64,000 nucleotides of DNA. Origin: Clostridia bacterium (GTDB lineage: Bacteria > Bacillota > Clostridia > Oscillospirales > Acutalibacteraceae). Below are positions 7,565 to 14,653 of this stretch, one piece after another (position 1 is the first letter of the stretch; every line of letters begins with the position of its first letter). Location of the stretch: contig JAFQWE010000012.1 in NCBI GenBank assembly GCA_017407645.1, forward strand, positions 1 through 64,000, written 5' to 3'. The position numbers and the translations under genes are program-made. The notes beneath the pieces are model-generated. The model was given only the letters and a program-made list of their open reading frames with translations. It was not told where the DNA came from and did no database searches.

Positions 7565-9190
7565 ATGAAAAATATAATTGTAACCGAACAAATGATGGGT
7601 GATAACGCTACTCCCATCCTTGAAAAAATAATTTCAGATGCGCCCGACGGTGCTACCATAACCTTTGAGGCAGGCACCTATAATCTTGCCACCACTGTTA
7701 TGATAGAGGGCAAAAAAGACCTTACCCTTCAGGGTAACGGCGCCACCCTTGCTCCCTATTTCACTCGCGAAACAGGTGCCGAGGACGGCGCAGGCGTTTT
7801 TGAACTGCTTAACTGCAAAAACCTTGTTATACGTGGGTTTGAGGTAGCATCCACAGTGCCTGCAAACACCGCAGGCGTAATTGTCAACTCTACCGAGGAT
7901 TACGTAGACGTTAGGCTTAACACCGACACCCCCTTTACAGGTAAAGAGCTTATTATTGACGGTATGATTTTTGAGGGTGATTGGTGGCCTAAAGGCTACC
8001 ATTGGGCAGAGGCTCAGTTTGACCCCAAACAGCGCACCGTAATTGCAGGGGAAATCCCCTGCTCTGCTCCTAAAAAACTTAACTGTCCCCACGAAATGCT
8101 TGACGAAAAAACCGTGCGTGTTTATACCAAAGAATACAAATGGCAGCAGTATTCAGCAAGCGTAAAAAATCTTAAACCCGGTATGCTTTGCAACGTTTCA
8201 CACACCTATTACGGCTTGGTTGCCTTCGTTTTCAGACAGTGTGACACGGTACTTATTGAGGACGTGACAATGTCGAACTATGCAGGCTTTGGATTTTTGA
8301 TTTTACCTCATTGCCACGATTTTACCTTCAGACGATTAAAAACGATGCCCACCGACCGTAGCCGACAGCCCTTTGCCCTTAACAGTGACGGCATTCATCT
8401 GACGGGACTGTCGGGCCAGCTTGTTTTGGAAGATTGCGAAATGGATTGCATTGGCGATGACAGATTGAACGTTCACACACAGGTAATGACAGTTGCCTCT
8501 TTGTGTGAAAATAAAATGAACATAATTTATGACAAGATTAACGGCAGAATTTCGCCCTATTGGTCAGAGGCAGGGGACCGTCTTCGCATTTATAACCCCG
8601 AAACCTTGGAGTTTAAAGGTACGGTTACCATTGTAAGTTCTGACTGCGGTGATATTACCCTTGCTCCTAACGACGTTGATATTAAGGTTGGCGACTACAT
8701 TACCAACGATAAATATTACCCCGACGTAACTATCCGCAATTGCGTCTTTTCACATAACAGAGGCAGACAGCTCTGCTTGCAAGGTTCAAACAAAGTGTTG
8801 ATTGAGGATTGTAAGTTTATAACCGCCGCTTCCTGCTCACTATACCTTTCCTCTGCCTTTGATTATTGGATGGAAGCAGGTCCTCTGGCAAACGTTACGA
8901 TTAGAAACAACCTCTTCCACGACTTGACCGGTGAAATAATTAGTGAGCGAAGCACCATTCTTGTGCAGATAAACGGCGCACGTCATCAAAACATTCCTCC
9001 CGTTCACAAGAATTTTTTGATTGAAAACAACCGCTTTGAAAACATCTGCGTTCCTCCAATTATTGTTAAACTGACCGACGGCGTAACCATACGCAATAAT
9101 CAGTTTATAAACTGCAACAAAGAATTTGATAACGTTAGATTTGAAAATTGCACAAACGTGGTTTGCGAAAATAACACTGTAATTGAATAA
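7565..9190 (+). CDS. right-handed beta-helix protein, GH110-like
   Basis: 541 residues built from parallel beta-helix repeats (LEDCEMDCIGDD, IRNCVFSHNRG, IENNRFENI). The stretch around residues 280-310, DGIHLTGLSG followed by GDDRLNVHT, resembles the DGxH...DDxxNVH active-site region of family GH110 alpha-1,3-galactosidases, so a glycosidase is more likely than a pectate lyase. No signal peptide. The start ATG 7565 lies 11 bases after the esterase stop with a weak AAAGG, suggesting coupled translation. It should act on the same plant or mucin-type glycans as its neighbours. The family assignment is by motif only; the true substrate is unknown. Confidence 0.65.
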   Translation: MKNIIVTEQMMGDNATPILEKIISDAPDGATITFEAGTYNLATTVMIEGKKDLTLQGNGATLAPYFTRETGAEDGAGVFELLNCKNLVIRGFEVASTVPANTAGVIVNSTEDYVDVRLNTDTPFTGKELIIDGMIFEGDWWPKGYHWAEAQFDPKQRTVIAGEIPCSAPKKLNCPHEMLDEKTVRVYTKEYKWQQYSASVKNLKPGMLCNVSHTYYGLVAFVFRQCDTVLIEDVTMSNYAGFGFLILPHCHDFTFRRLKTMPTDRSRQPFALNSDGIHLTGLSGQLVLEDCEMDCIGDDRLNVHTQVMTVASLCENKMNIIYDKINGRISPYWSEAGDRLRIYNPETLEFKGTVTIVSSDCGDITLAPNDVDIKVGDYITNDKYYPDVTIRNCVFSHNRGRQLCLQGSNKVLIEDCKFITAASCSLYLSSAFDYWMEAGPLANVTIRNNLFHDLTGEIISERSTILVQINGARHQNIPPVHKNFLIENNRFENICVPPIIVKLTDGVTIRNNQFINCNKEFDNVRFENCTNVVCENNTVIE

Positions 9191-9192
9191 CA

Positions 9193-9223
9193 AAAAAATC
9201 CCGATTTAATCGGGATTTTTTTA
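9193..9223. terminator. bidirectional terminator between beta-helix gene and cyclophilin gene
   Basis: AAAAATCCCGAT pairs with ATCGGGATTTTT around TTA; A and T runs on both sides make it usable from both converging genes. Confidence 0.9.
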
Positions 9224-9237
9224 TTCAGAAAAACTTT

Positions 9238-9849
9238 TTAGTCAATAACCTTGATGCTGTTGATAACGGGTTGATTATCAAAAAGAACGGTGCCGTTGCC
9301 GTCTACAACAGGAGTTTCGGTAGCAAGGCGGTCAACGATTTCTATGCCCTTGGTAACGTAGCCAAATGCGGCATAACTACCGTCAAGATGCGGTGAATCC
9401 TTATGAACAATAAAGAACTGACTGCTTGCACTGTTGGGATCATTGGAACGTGCCATAGAGATTACGCCGCGCTTGTGGGATATATCGTTTTTAACGCCGT
9501 TGGCAGTAAATTCACCCTTAATTTCATTATCGGAACCGCCTGTGCCGTTGTGGTCGGGGTCACCGCCCTGAATCATAAAGCCGTTAATTATGCGGTGGAA
9601 GGTAAGTCCGTCATAAAAGCCGTCTTCTGCAAGGGTGCAGAAATTTTCAACGGTGATGGGCGCTGTGTCGGCGTCTAATTCAAGTTCGATTTTGCCGTAA
9701 TCCTTAACGTCGATTACAACGTGATGGGTGCCCTTTGAATAGTCGGTTTTGCCCGTTTTGCTGGGATTGGCAAATGAGCCCTCTTCACCGCAAGCGGCGA
9801 AGCAAAAAGCCATAATAAAACAAAGAGTAAGTGCTAAAAATCTTTTCAT
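9238..9849 (-). CDS. cyclophilin-type peptidyl-prolyl cis-trans isomerase, lipoprotein
   Basis: 203 residues. A signal peptide with lipobox FAAC puts the acylated Cys at residue 20, so the enzyme is anchored outside the membrane, where it would assist folding of exported proteins. The cyclophilin domain (about 42-203) has FHRIINGFMIQGGD, SQFFI and the FGYVTKG region, with the catalytic Arg in FHRI. Start supported by GAAAGGA upstream on the minus strand. It has its own promoter (9889-9917) and shares a terminator with the convergent beta-helix gene. Confidence 0.92.
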   Translation of the reverse strand: MKRFLALTLCFIMAFCFAACGEEGSFANPSKTGKTDYSKGTHHVVIDVKDYGKIELELDADTAPITVENFCTLAEDGFYDGLTFHRIINGFMIQGGDPDHNGTGGSDNEIKGEFTANGVKNDISHKRGVISMARSNDPNSASSQFFIVHKDSPHLDGSYAAFGYVTKGIEIVDRLATETPVVDGNGTVLFDNQPVINSIKVID

Positions 9850-9888
9850 AATAAAAGTCCTTTCGGAGATTTTTGTAGTGTTAAATGT

Positions 9889-9917
9889 ATTTTAGCACAT
9901 TGTGGCGGCAAAATCAA
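9889..9917 (-). promoter_or_regulatory. promoter of the cyclophilin gene
   Basis: Minus strand TTGATT (9912-9917), 17 bases, TAAAAT (9889-9894). Confidence 0.55.
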
Positions 9918-9943
9918 CAAAAAGCAAAAAATAAACGAAAAGC

Positions 9944-9962
9944 GGGCGGATAATATCCGCCC
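9944..9962. repeat. REP-like GGGCGGATA inverted repeat
   Basis: GGGCGGATA (9944-9952) and TATCCGCCC (9954-9962) form a 9-bp perfect dyad with one central base, followed by CTACAATTTT. GC-rich compared with its AT-rich surroundings; it looks like a dispersed extragenic palindrome rather than a terminator. Confidence 0.5.
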
Positions 9963-10000
9963 CTACAATTTTAATTGCACCTTCATTTTAATAATTTATT

Positions 10001-10363
10001 CTAAATATATTTTATTCTTATAGGCTTATTGAATTTTTTAGCAAAATCTATCATAGACTTTGTCCCTTTGCTTCTTCCATCCCAAAAGCAGATAATATAA
10101 TCAGCTACCTTTGCCATAGTTTCATTTCTTTTAGGCCCTGCGCTTTTTCCAAACCGTTCCCAATCTGCAGGATGTTTTTCAACATTATAATCATTTTCAA
10201 GCGCAAATTGTTCGCCCAATTTGTCAGCACCCCTACAATCGCCTGAAACAAAAACCAACTCATACTCTTTTTCTATCCTGTTAATACATTTTTGTATAAA
10301 TGCTTTTGCTTCTTCGTAATCATTATAATTTCTGCTACCTGCAACCAGCACTTTTTTAATCAT
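10001..10363 (-). CDS. SLOG-superfamily protein (DUF2493 / YspA-like)
   Basis: 120 residues from the second ATG (10361-10363), which has GAGGTG 8 bases upstream; the ATG three codons earlier nearly touches that site. The Rossmann-like motif VLVAGSRNY (about 4-12), SGDCRGAD (about 39-46) and CFWDGRSKGT near 91-100 are typical of the DUF2493/SLOG nucleotide-binding family, relatives of DprA and TIR-linked SLOG proteins thought to bind nucleotides or nucleotide-derived ligands. Function unknown. It is divergent from a small XRE regulator with a 26-bp palindrome between the two starts, so the pair probably forms a regulated module. Confidence 0.75.
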   Translation of the reverse strand: MIKKVLVAGSRNYNDYEEAKAFIQKCINRIEKEYELVFVSGDCRGADKLGEQFALENDYNVEKHPADWERFGKSAGPKRNETMAKVADYIICFWDGRSKGTKSMIDFAKKFNKPIRIKYI

Positions 10364-10381
10364 AACATTCACCTCAACAAT

Positions 10382-10407
10382 ATTTTACTATCAATTGATA
10401 GTAAAAT
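10382..10407. promoter_or_regulatory. 26-bp perfect palindrome, candidate XRE operator
   Basis: Centre AATT at 10393-10396; each half contains TTTTACTATCAA or its complement. It lies between the divergent SLOG and XRE genes, where a regulator could block both promoters. Confidence 0.75.
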
Positions 10408-10410
10408 CAA

Positions 10411-10428
10411 TACTATTTTTTGATAGTA
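10411..10428. promoter_or_regulatory. second, weaker copy of the XRE operator
   Basis: TACTAT (10411-10416) and ATAGTA (10423-10428) repeat the outer half-sites of the 26-bp palindrome, 29 bases upstream of the XRE start. Two spaced sites suggest cooperative autoregulation. Confidence 0.55.
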
Positions 10429-10456
10429 CATATACTTAATTTAGAGGTGAAAAGGT

Positions 10457-10660
10457 ATGTACTATTCAAGACTAAAAGACTTGCGTGAAGATAATGATTT
10501 GGTTCAAAAACAAATTGCCGACGTTCTTGGAATTGACCAAAGGGTATACAGCAATTACGAAACAGGAAAAAGAGAAATACCCACGCGCCTCGTTGTAATG
10601 CTTGCTAAATATTACAAAACCTCAACCGATTATATCCTTGGGTTAACCGATAAGCCCTGA
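10457..10660 (+). CDS. small XRE-family helix-turn-helix regulator
   Basis: 67 residues consisting of one HTH_3 domain: QKQIADVLGIDQRVYSNYETGKREIP is the helix-turn-helix, and STDYILGLTD is the usual C-terminal signature. No ligand or oligomerisation domain follows. AGAGGTGAAAAGG precedes the ATG. Divergent from the SLOG gene; two dyads between them match each other and are the likely operators. Probably controls itself and the SLOG gene. Confidence 0.9.
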   Translation: MYYSRLKDLREDNDLVQKQIADVLGIDQRVYSNYETGKREIPTRLVVMLAKYYKTSTDYILGLTDKP

Positions 10661-10711
10661 TTCCTATACAAATTCAATCGTCCCAACGGGACATACCGAC
10701 ATTATTTATTT

Positions 10712-11554
10712 TTAACCAATATTACTGTTTTTTAAAAAATTTACAAAATTCTCTACATTTATTCGGTCCAAATGCTTTTTATAATAAACATATGCCGTTT
10801 GACGTTCATCAAAATCTGTAACCTGCAAAAAGGTTGCATTTGAATTTTTATTGAGACGGCGGTCAAGAGATAAACCTATGCCAGCTTCAACACATTTATA
10901 ATAGCAGGATGCATCGTTGGTCTGAACTATAATATTAGGTGTAAATCCCGCTTTGTTGCAGGCTTTTAAAAGCATTCGGTACAAGCAGGTATCTTCACCC
11001 ATAGAGATAAAATACTGACCGCTCAACTGACTAAGCCGCAAAGGCCGATTGGCAAGAGGACTGTCGGCAGGCGCCTTAATACCAATATTAAAGCTGCACA
11101 GTTCAAACCGTTTAAAATCAATATAGTTATCTGTTATTTCATCAATGATTATATCGTATTTATCGTAATCTGTTTCATAAAAATCAAAAGAGGTTTTAAA
11201 CCTGACCGACGGAAACTTTTTATTGAATTTTATAATCTCGTCAGTAACTATAGCCCTCATTGTGCGAATAAGTATGTTGATTTCAGAATCGTCCGTTTCA
11301 TTGACAGCAAGGTCTAAGGCAACCTGCTCTAACTCGTCAAAAACAACACATAGGGATTTTTGAAGCCGTCTGCCGTTTTCGTTAAGCACAATACGGTTGG
11401 CTTTTCGGTCAAAAAGAGAGCATCCCAACTCTTTTTCAAGGCGCTTTATTGATGCAGAAACAGATGATGAAGGAACCATATATTTTTCTGCAGTTTTTGC
11501 AAAGTTTTGATTTTTTGCGCTTTCAAAAAAATATTTTAACTGTAATAATTCCAT
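10712..11554 (-). CDS. LysR-family transcriptional regulator
   Basis: 280 residues. N-terminal winged HTH (about 1-60: LQLKYFFESAKNQNFAKTAEKYMVPSSSVSASI... within it) and a LysR substrate-binding domain (about 88-280). Divergent from the secreted LRR-GH5 gene with 159 bases between the starts, the standard arrangement for LysR control of a divergent target. A TGCAA-N7-TTGCA dyad lies in that gap (11597-11613). The inducer is unknown; a breakdown product of plant fibre would fit the neighbour. Confidence 0.9.
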   Translation of the reverse strand: MELLQLKYFFESAKNQNFAKTAEKYMVPSSSVSASIKRLEKELGCSLFDRKANRIVLNENGRRLQKSLCVVFDELEQVALDLAVNETDDSEINILIRTMRAIVTDEIIKFNKKFPSVRFKTSFDFYETDYDKYDIIIDEITDNYIDFKRFELCSFNIGIKAPADSPLANRPLRLSQLSGQYFISMGEDTCLYRMLLKACNKAGFTPNIIVQTNDASCYYKCVEAGIGLSLDRRLNKNSNATFLQVTDFDERQTAYVYYKKHLDRINVENFVNFLKNSNIG

Positions 11555-11596
11555 ATCAACACCCCTTTTTTAATATTAGCATACTTTTAAAGTTGG

Positions 11597-11613
11597 TGCA
11601 AGCATATTTTGCA
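11597..11613. promoter_or_regulatory. candidate LysR-type operator
   Basis: TGCAA (11597-11601) and TTGCA (11609-11613) form an interrupted dyad of the length LysR proteins bind, just upstream of the GH5 -35 box. Confidence 0.5.
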
Positions 11614-11619
11614 ACATTG

Positions 11620-11648
11620 TTTACAAGAGTGTAGCCTATTGTTATAAT
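11620..11648 (+). promoter_or_regulatory. promoter of the LRR-GH5 gene
   Basis: TTTACA (11620-11625), 17 bases, TATAAT (11643-11648). Leaves a 60-base 5' leader before the ATG at 11714. Confidence 0.7.
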
Positions 11649-11713
11649 AACTATAAAGATTGCAGTTATATAAACTGCGTTTTTGTAATTTTATACAAAA
11701 GGAGAACTGTTAT

Positions 11714-14317
11714 ATGAAAAGACGCATCCCGAAAATGCTTGCCTTAGTCTTGTCACTGATTATGCTGGTTGTAGCATTGCCCGTAACCTCTTTGGCAGCA
11801 AGTGAAACCGCAAAAGAGATATTCTCTTACGGTGCAGGCACTTTTGCCCTTGAGGATTGGACGGCTACCAATAACACACCGTCATTATCCACAAGCGGTT
11901 ATTTGAAGTTGTCACAAGACAACAACAATAAATACGCTACCGTTACATACAAAGACACTTATGATTTAACCAACGGTTTTGAGATGACCTATTCTGCAAA
12001 AGGCAGAAAGAGCTTTAACAATATTTATGAAGGCAGTTATTACGTTGGTGTTAAAATCGGCAACCTTACTCTTGCTATGGACCAGTACGTAAAGCCCACC
12101 ATTATGGTTGACGGCACAGTCAAAACCAAAGGCAGTGCCATAATCACCTATTCATCAAATGCTGATATTAGTACTTGGCTTTCTAACACCGAACTTAACT
12201 ATGGCAGTGTTAATTATACCGTCAGCTATGATGCAGACAGCAAAAAAATTACCTATGCCAAATATCACGACAGCACAAAGGCTTTTGAAATTTCTTACAC
12301 CGATAGCGAAGGTCTTATTGATGTATCAAATGCCGCCATTGCACTTTATCATCACAACAGTTACGGCTTTAACGCCACCTATTATTCTATTGACCTTGCC
12401 GTTGAGCCCGGCGCTCCCGACATTTCGACCTTGCCCGGCGGTAAGTGCGGTGACAACGCAATCTGGGGCTTTGACGAGGCAACGGGCACCCTTTACATTG
12501 ACGGTGAGGGCGCTATGTACAATTTTGTTAACGTAGGTGAGATTGCACCCTGGAGCGCCGAATACCGCACCAAGATAACCAAGGTTGTTATCGGTGACGG
12601 CATTACCTATATCGGTAACCGTGCCTTTAAGGGCCATAACCGAATCACCGAGGTTAAATTCGGTAAGAGCGTTGAGCGTACAGGCTACGAGTGCTTCTAT
12701 CTGTGCAATAAGATGACAAAGATAGAGCTTAACGAGGGCTTGCAATATATGGGCTCATTGCTTTTCTATGGCTGTACAGGACTTACACAAATAACTATTC
12801 CCTCAACTGTGACCAGACTTGAACACCGCGTATTTAAAGGCTCAGGTCTTACCTCTGTTGTAGTTCCCGACACCGTAACCTATATGGGCTACGAGGTGTT
12901 TATGAACTGCACAAATCTTGCTGAGGTAGATTATACCGAAGGCGTATCAATGCTTAGTCCTTGTGTATTCCAAAACTGCACGTCTTTGACAAGCTTTATC
13001 TTTACCGACAATATGTGCCGCATTCGTTCAAATGCCTTTGCAGGCTGCACAGCGCTTGAAAGCGTATATTTTGAGGATGATACAATGATGTGGGCTTCCT
13101 CTAACGGACAAGAGCCACGCATTCATTCAACTGCATTTGAGGGCTGTAACTCAACCCTTCAGCTTATTGCTACCAAAGGCAGCCACGTTGAAACCTATGC
13201 AACCAACAAGGGCTTTACCTTTGTTGACAAGGCTGTTTATGATGCCGAAAACACTGAGCCCGAGCCTGAGCCCGAACCAGAGCCCGAACCAGAGCCTGAA
13301 AAATTTGTAATTCCCTTCTCAAAAGGCCTTAATATCACAGGTTTGGATACCTTCTTATCTGACAATGAGTATGGCTTCTTTGAGGATGCTTTAAACGTTT
13401 TAACAACCGCATCAACCTATTCTAACATAAAGTCCAAAGGTTTTGATTACGTTCGTATTCCCGTTAACTTCTATACCGTTTATTACGAAGCACCCACAGG
13501 AAATTATGGTTATACTTCAGAACAAATAATGCAAAGCGTTGACAAGGCAATAGAGTATGCATTTAATAACGATTTGTACGTAATGCTTGACTTCCACGGT
13601 TGGTTCTATATCGGTCAGGAATATGATGACTACCAGCAATTCCTCAATTGCTGGACTCAGGTTGCCGAAAGATACAAGGATTATTCCGATAAGCTCTGCT
13701 TTGAGTTGCTTAACGAGCCTTGGTACACTGACGGCGCACCCCAGAAATATTTGTGGGACAGCAAACTAAACGAAATGCAAGCAGATGCTATCGAAATCAT
13801 ACGCAACACAGGTTCAAACAACACCAAGCGCCTTATCGTATGCTGCACCGCAGACGGTAACAAGGCTTGGAAACTTGAAAAACTTGAGCTTCCCGACGAT
13901 CCTTATCTTGCCGTTGCAATTCACGAGTACGAGCCTCATGCCTTCACCCACCAGAACTTCTCTTGGGCAGGTTTGGGCGGTCAGACAACCTCATTGTCTG
14001 CGGCAGGCGGCTGGAACGCAGTAAACTATGACTTCAGTATGATTGAGTCGTTTATGAAAGAAACAGGCATTCCCGTTATCCTTAACGAATTTGGTATGAA
14101 CCTTTCGAAAGCAAGTTCTGCAGACGTTACAACCTATCTTAGCGGCATAACTAAACGCTGCAAAGACCTCGGCATTGGCTGGGCTTATTGGGGCTATCAC
14201 AGCTCCGGCTATAACTCACAGGGCAATATGGCTCTTTACCGTAAGAACAACTATTGGGGCTCGATGACTTGGGACCAGACTGCTCTTGACGCTCTTTTCT
14301 CTACTTATCAAGATTAA
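11714..14317 (+). CDS. secreted LRR-GH5 glycoside hydrolase (cellulase family)
   Basis: 867 residues from ATG 11714 (AAAAGGAGAA upstream). Order: signal peptide 1-28; beta-rich N module about 35-230, related to the N termini of the two deacetylases at 49841-53027; CGDNAIWGFD cap motif 245-254; BspA-like LRRs about 270-505; acidic Pro-Glu linker 514-529; GH5 barrel about 532-867. Acid/base Glu668 (LLNEPW) and nucleophile Glu792 (ILNEFG) are in place, with LDFHGW at 625-630. GH5 enzymes cut beta-glucans such as cellulose or mannan; the substrate here is not defined. The LRR part should bind a surface or substrate. No dockerin or sortase signal. Regulated probably by the divergent LysR protein. 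Confidence 0.9.
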   Translation: MKRRIPKMLALVLSLIMLVVALPVTSLAASETAKEIFSYGAGTFALEDWTATNNTPSLSTSGYLKLSQDNNNKYATVTYKDTYDLTNGFEMTYSAKGRKSFNNIYEGSYYVGVKIGNLTLAMDQYVKPTIMVDGTVKTKGSAIITYSSNADISTWLSNTELNYGSVNYTVSYDADSKKITYAKYHDSTKAFEISYTDSEGLIDVSNAAIALYHHNSYGFNATYYSIDLAVEPGAPDISTLPGGKCGDNAIWGFDEATGTLYIDGEGAMYNFVNVGEIAPWSAEYRTKITKVVIGDGITYIGNRAFKGHNRITEVKFGKSVERTGYECFYLCNKMTKIELNEGLQYMGSLLFYGCTGLTQITIPSTVTRLEHRVFKGSGLTSVVVPDTVTYMGYEVFMNCTNLAEVDYTEGVSMLSPCVFQNCTSLTSFIFTDNMCRIRSNAFAGCTALESVYFEDDTMMWASSNGQEPRIHSTAFEGCNSTLQLIATKGSHVETYATNKGFTFVDKAVYDAENTEPEPEPEPEPEPEPEKFVIPFSKGLNITGLDTFLSDNEYGFFEDALNVLTTASTYSNIKSKGFDYVRIPVNFYTVYYEAPTGNYGYTSEQIMQSVDKAIEYAFNNDLYVMLDFHGWFYIGQEYDDYQQFLNCWTQVAERYKDYSDKLCFELLNEPWYTDGAPQKYLWDSKLNEMQADAIEIIRNTGSNNTKRLIVCCTADGNKAWKLEKLELPDDPYLAVAIHEYEPHAFTHQNFSWAGLGGQTTSLSAAGGWNAVNYDFSMIESFMKETGIPVILNEFGMNLSKASSADVTTYLSGITKRCKDLGIGWAYWGYHSSGYNSQGNMALYRKNNYWGSMTWDQTALDALFSTYQD

Positions 14318-14323
14318 GTATAT

Positions 14324-14360
14324 AAAAGCAGTGCAATCCAAACGGATTGCACTGCTTTTT
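14324..14360 (+). terminator. terminator of the LRR-GH5 gene
   Basis: A 16-bp perfect stem (14324-14339 with 14344-14359, AAAAGCAGTGCAATCC) with an AAAC loop and flanking A and T runs; it can also serve the convergent DUF378 gene. Confidence 0.9.
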
Positions 14361-14375
14361 GATTTTTATTGTGCT

Positions 14376-14597
14376 TTATCTGTTATTATCCATTGCGTCA
14401 ACATGCTCGTTACGGTCGCGGAAGAGCAACGAAATGCACCATACTCCTGCAAGAGCAACAAGGGTATACACGATTCGGCTTAAGAGTGCGGTTTGTCCGC
14501 CAAAAAGCCATGCTACCAGGTCAAATCTGAAAAGTCCGATACTGCCCCAGTTGAGAGCACCGATAATAGTAAGCACCAATGCGGTTCTGTCAAGCAT
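14376..14597 (-). CDS. DUF378 membrane protein (YuzA-like)
   Basis: 73 residues from ATG 14597, 9 bases after AAGGAG; an upstream in-frame TTG sits on the ribosome site itself. Two membrane helices (TALVLTIIGALNWGSIGLF and IVYTLVALAGVWCISLLF) and the GALNWGxxGLF motif are those of DUF378. The function of the family is unknown. It stands alone between two convergent units, downstream of the GH13 gene on the same strand. Confidence 0.85.
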   Translation of the reverse strand: MLDRTALVLTIIGALNWGSIGLFRFDLVAWLFGGQTALLSRIVYTLVALAGVWCISLLFRDRNEHVDAMDNNR

Positions 14598-14653
14598 CTG
14601 TTTCAACTCCTTTTTAGGCTCAAAAGTAGTTTTTACAGATTTTATTTTTTTAT

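Noticed and set aside
13255..13302. Repetitive Pro-Glu codons as a separate repeat element
   Set aside because: It is an in-frame linker between LRR and GH5 domains, a usual feature of multidomain glycoside hydrolases.
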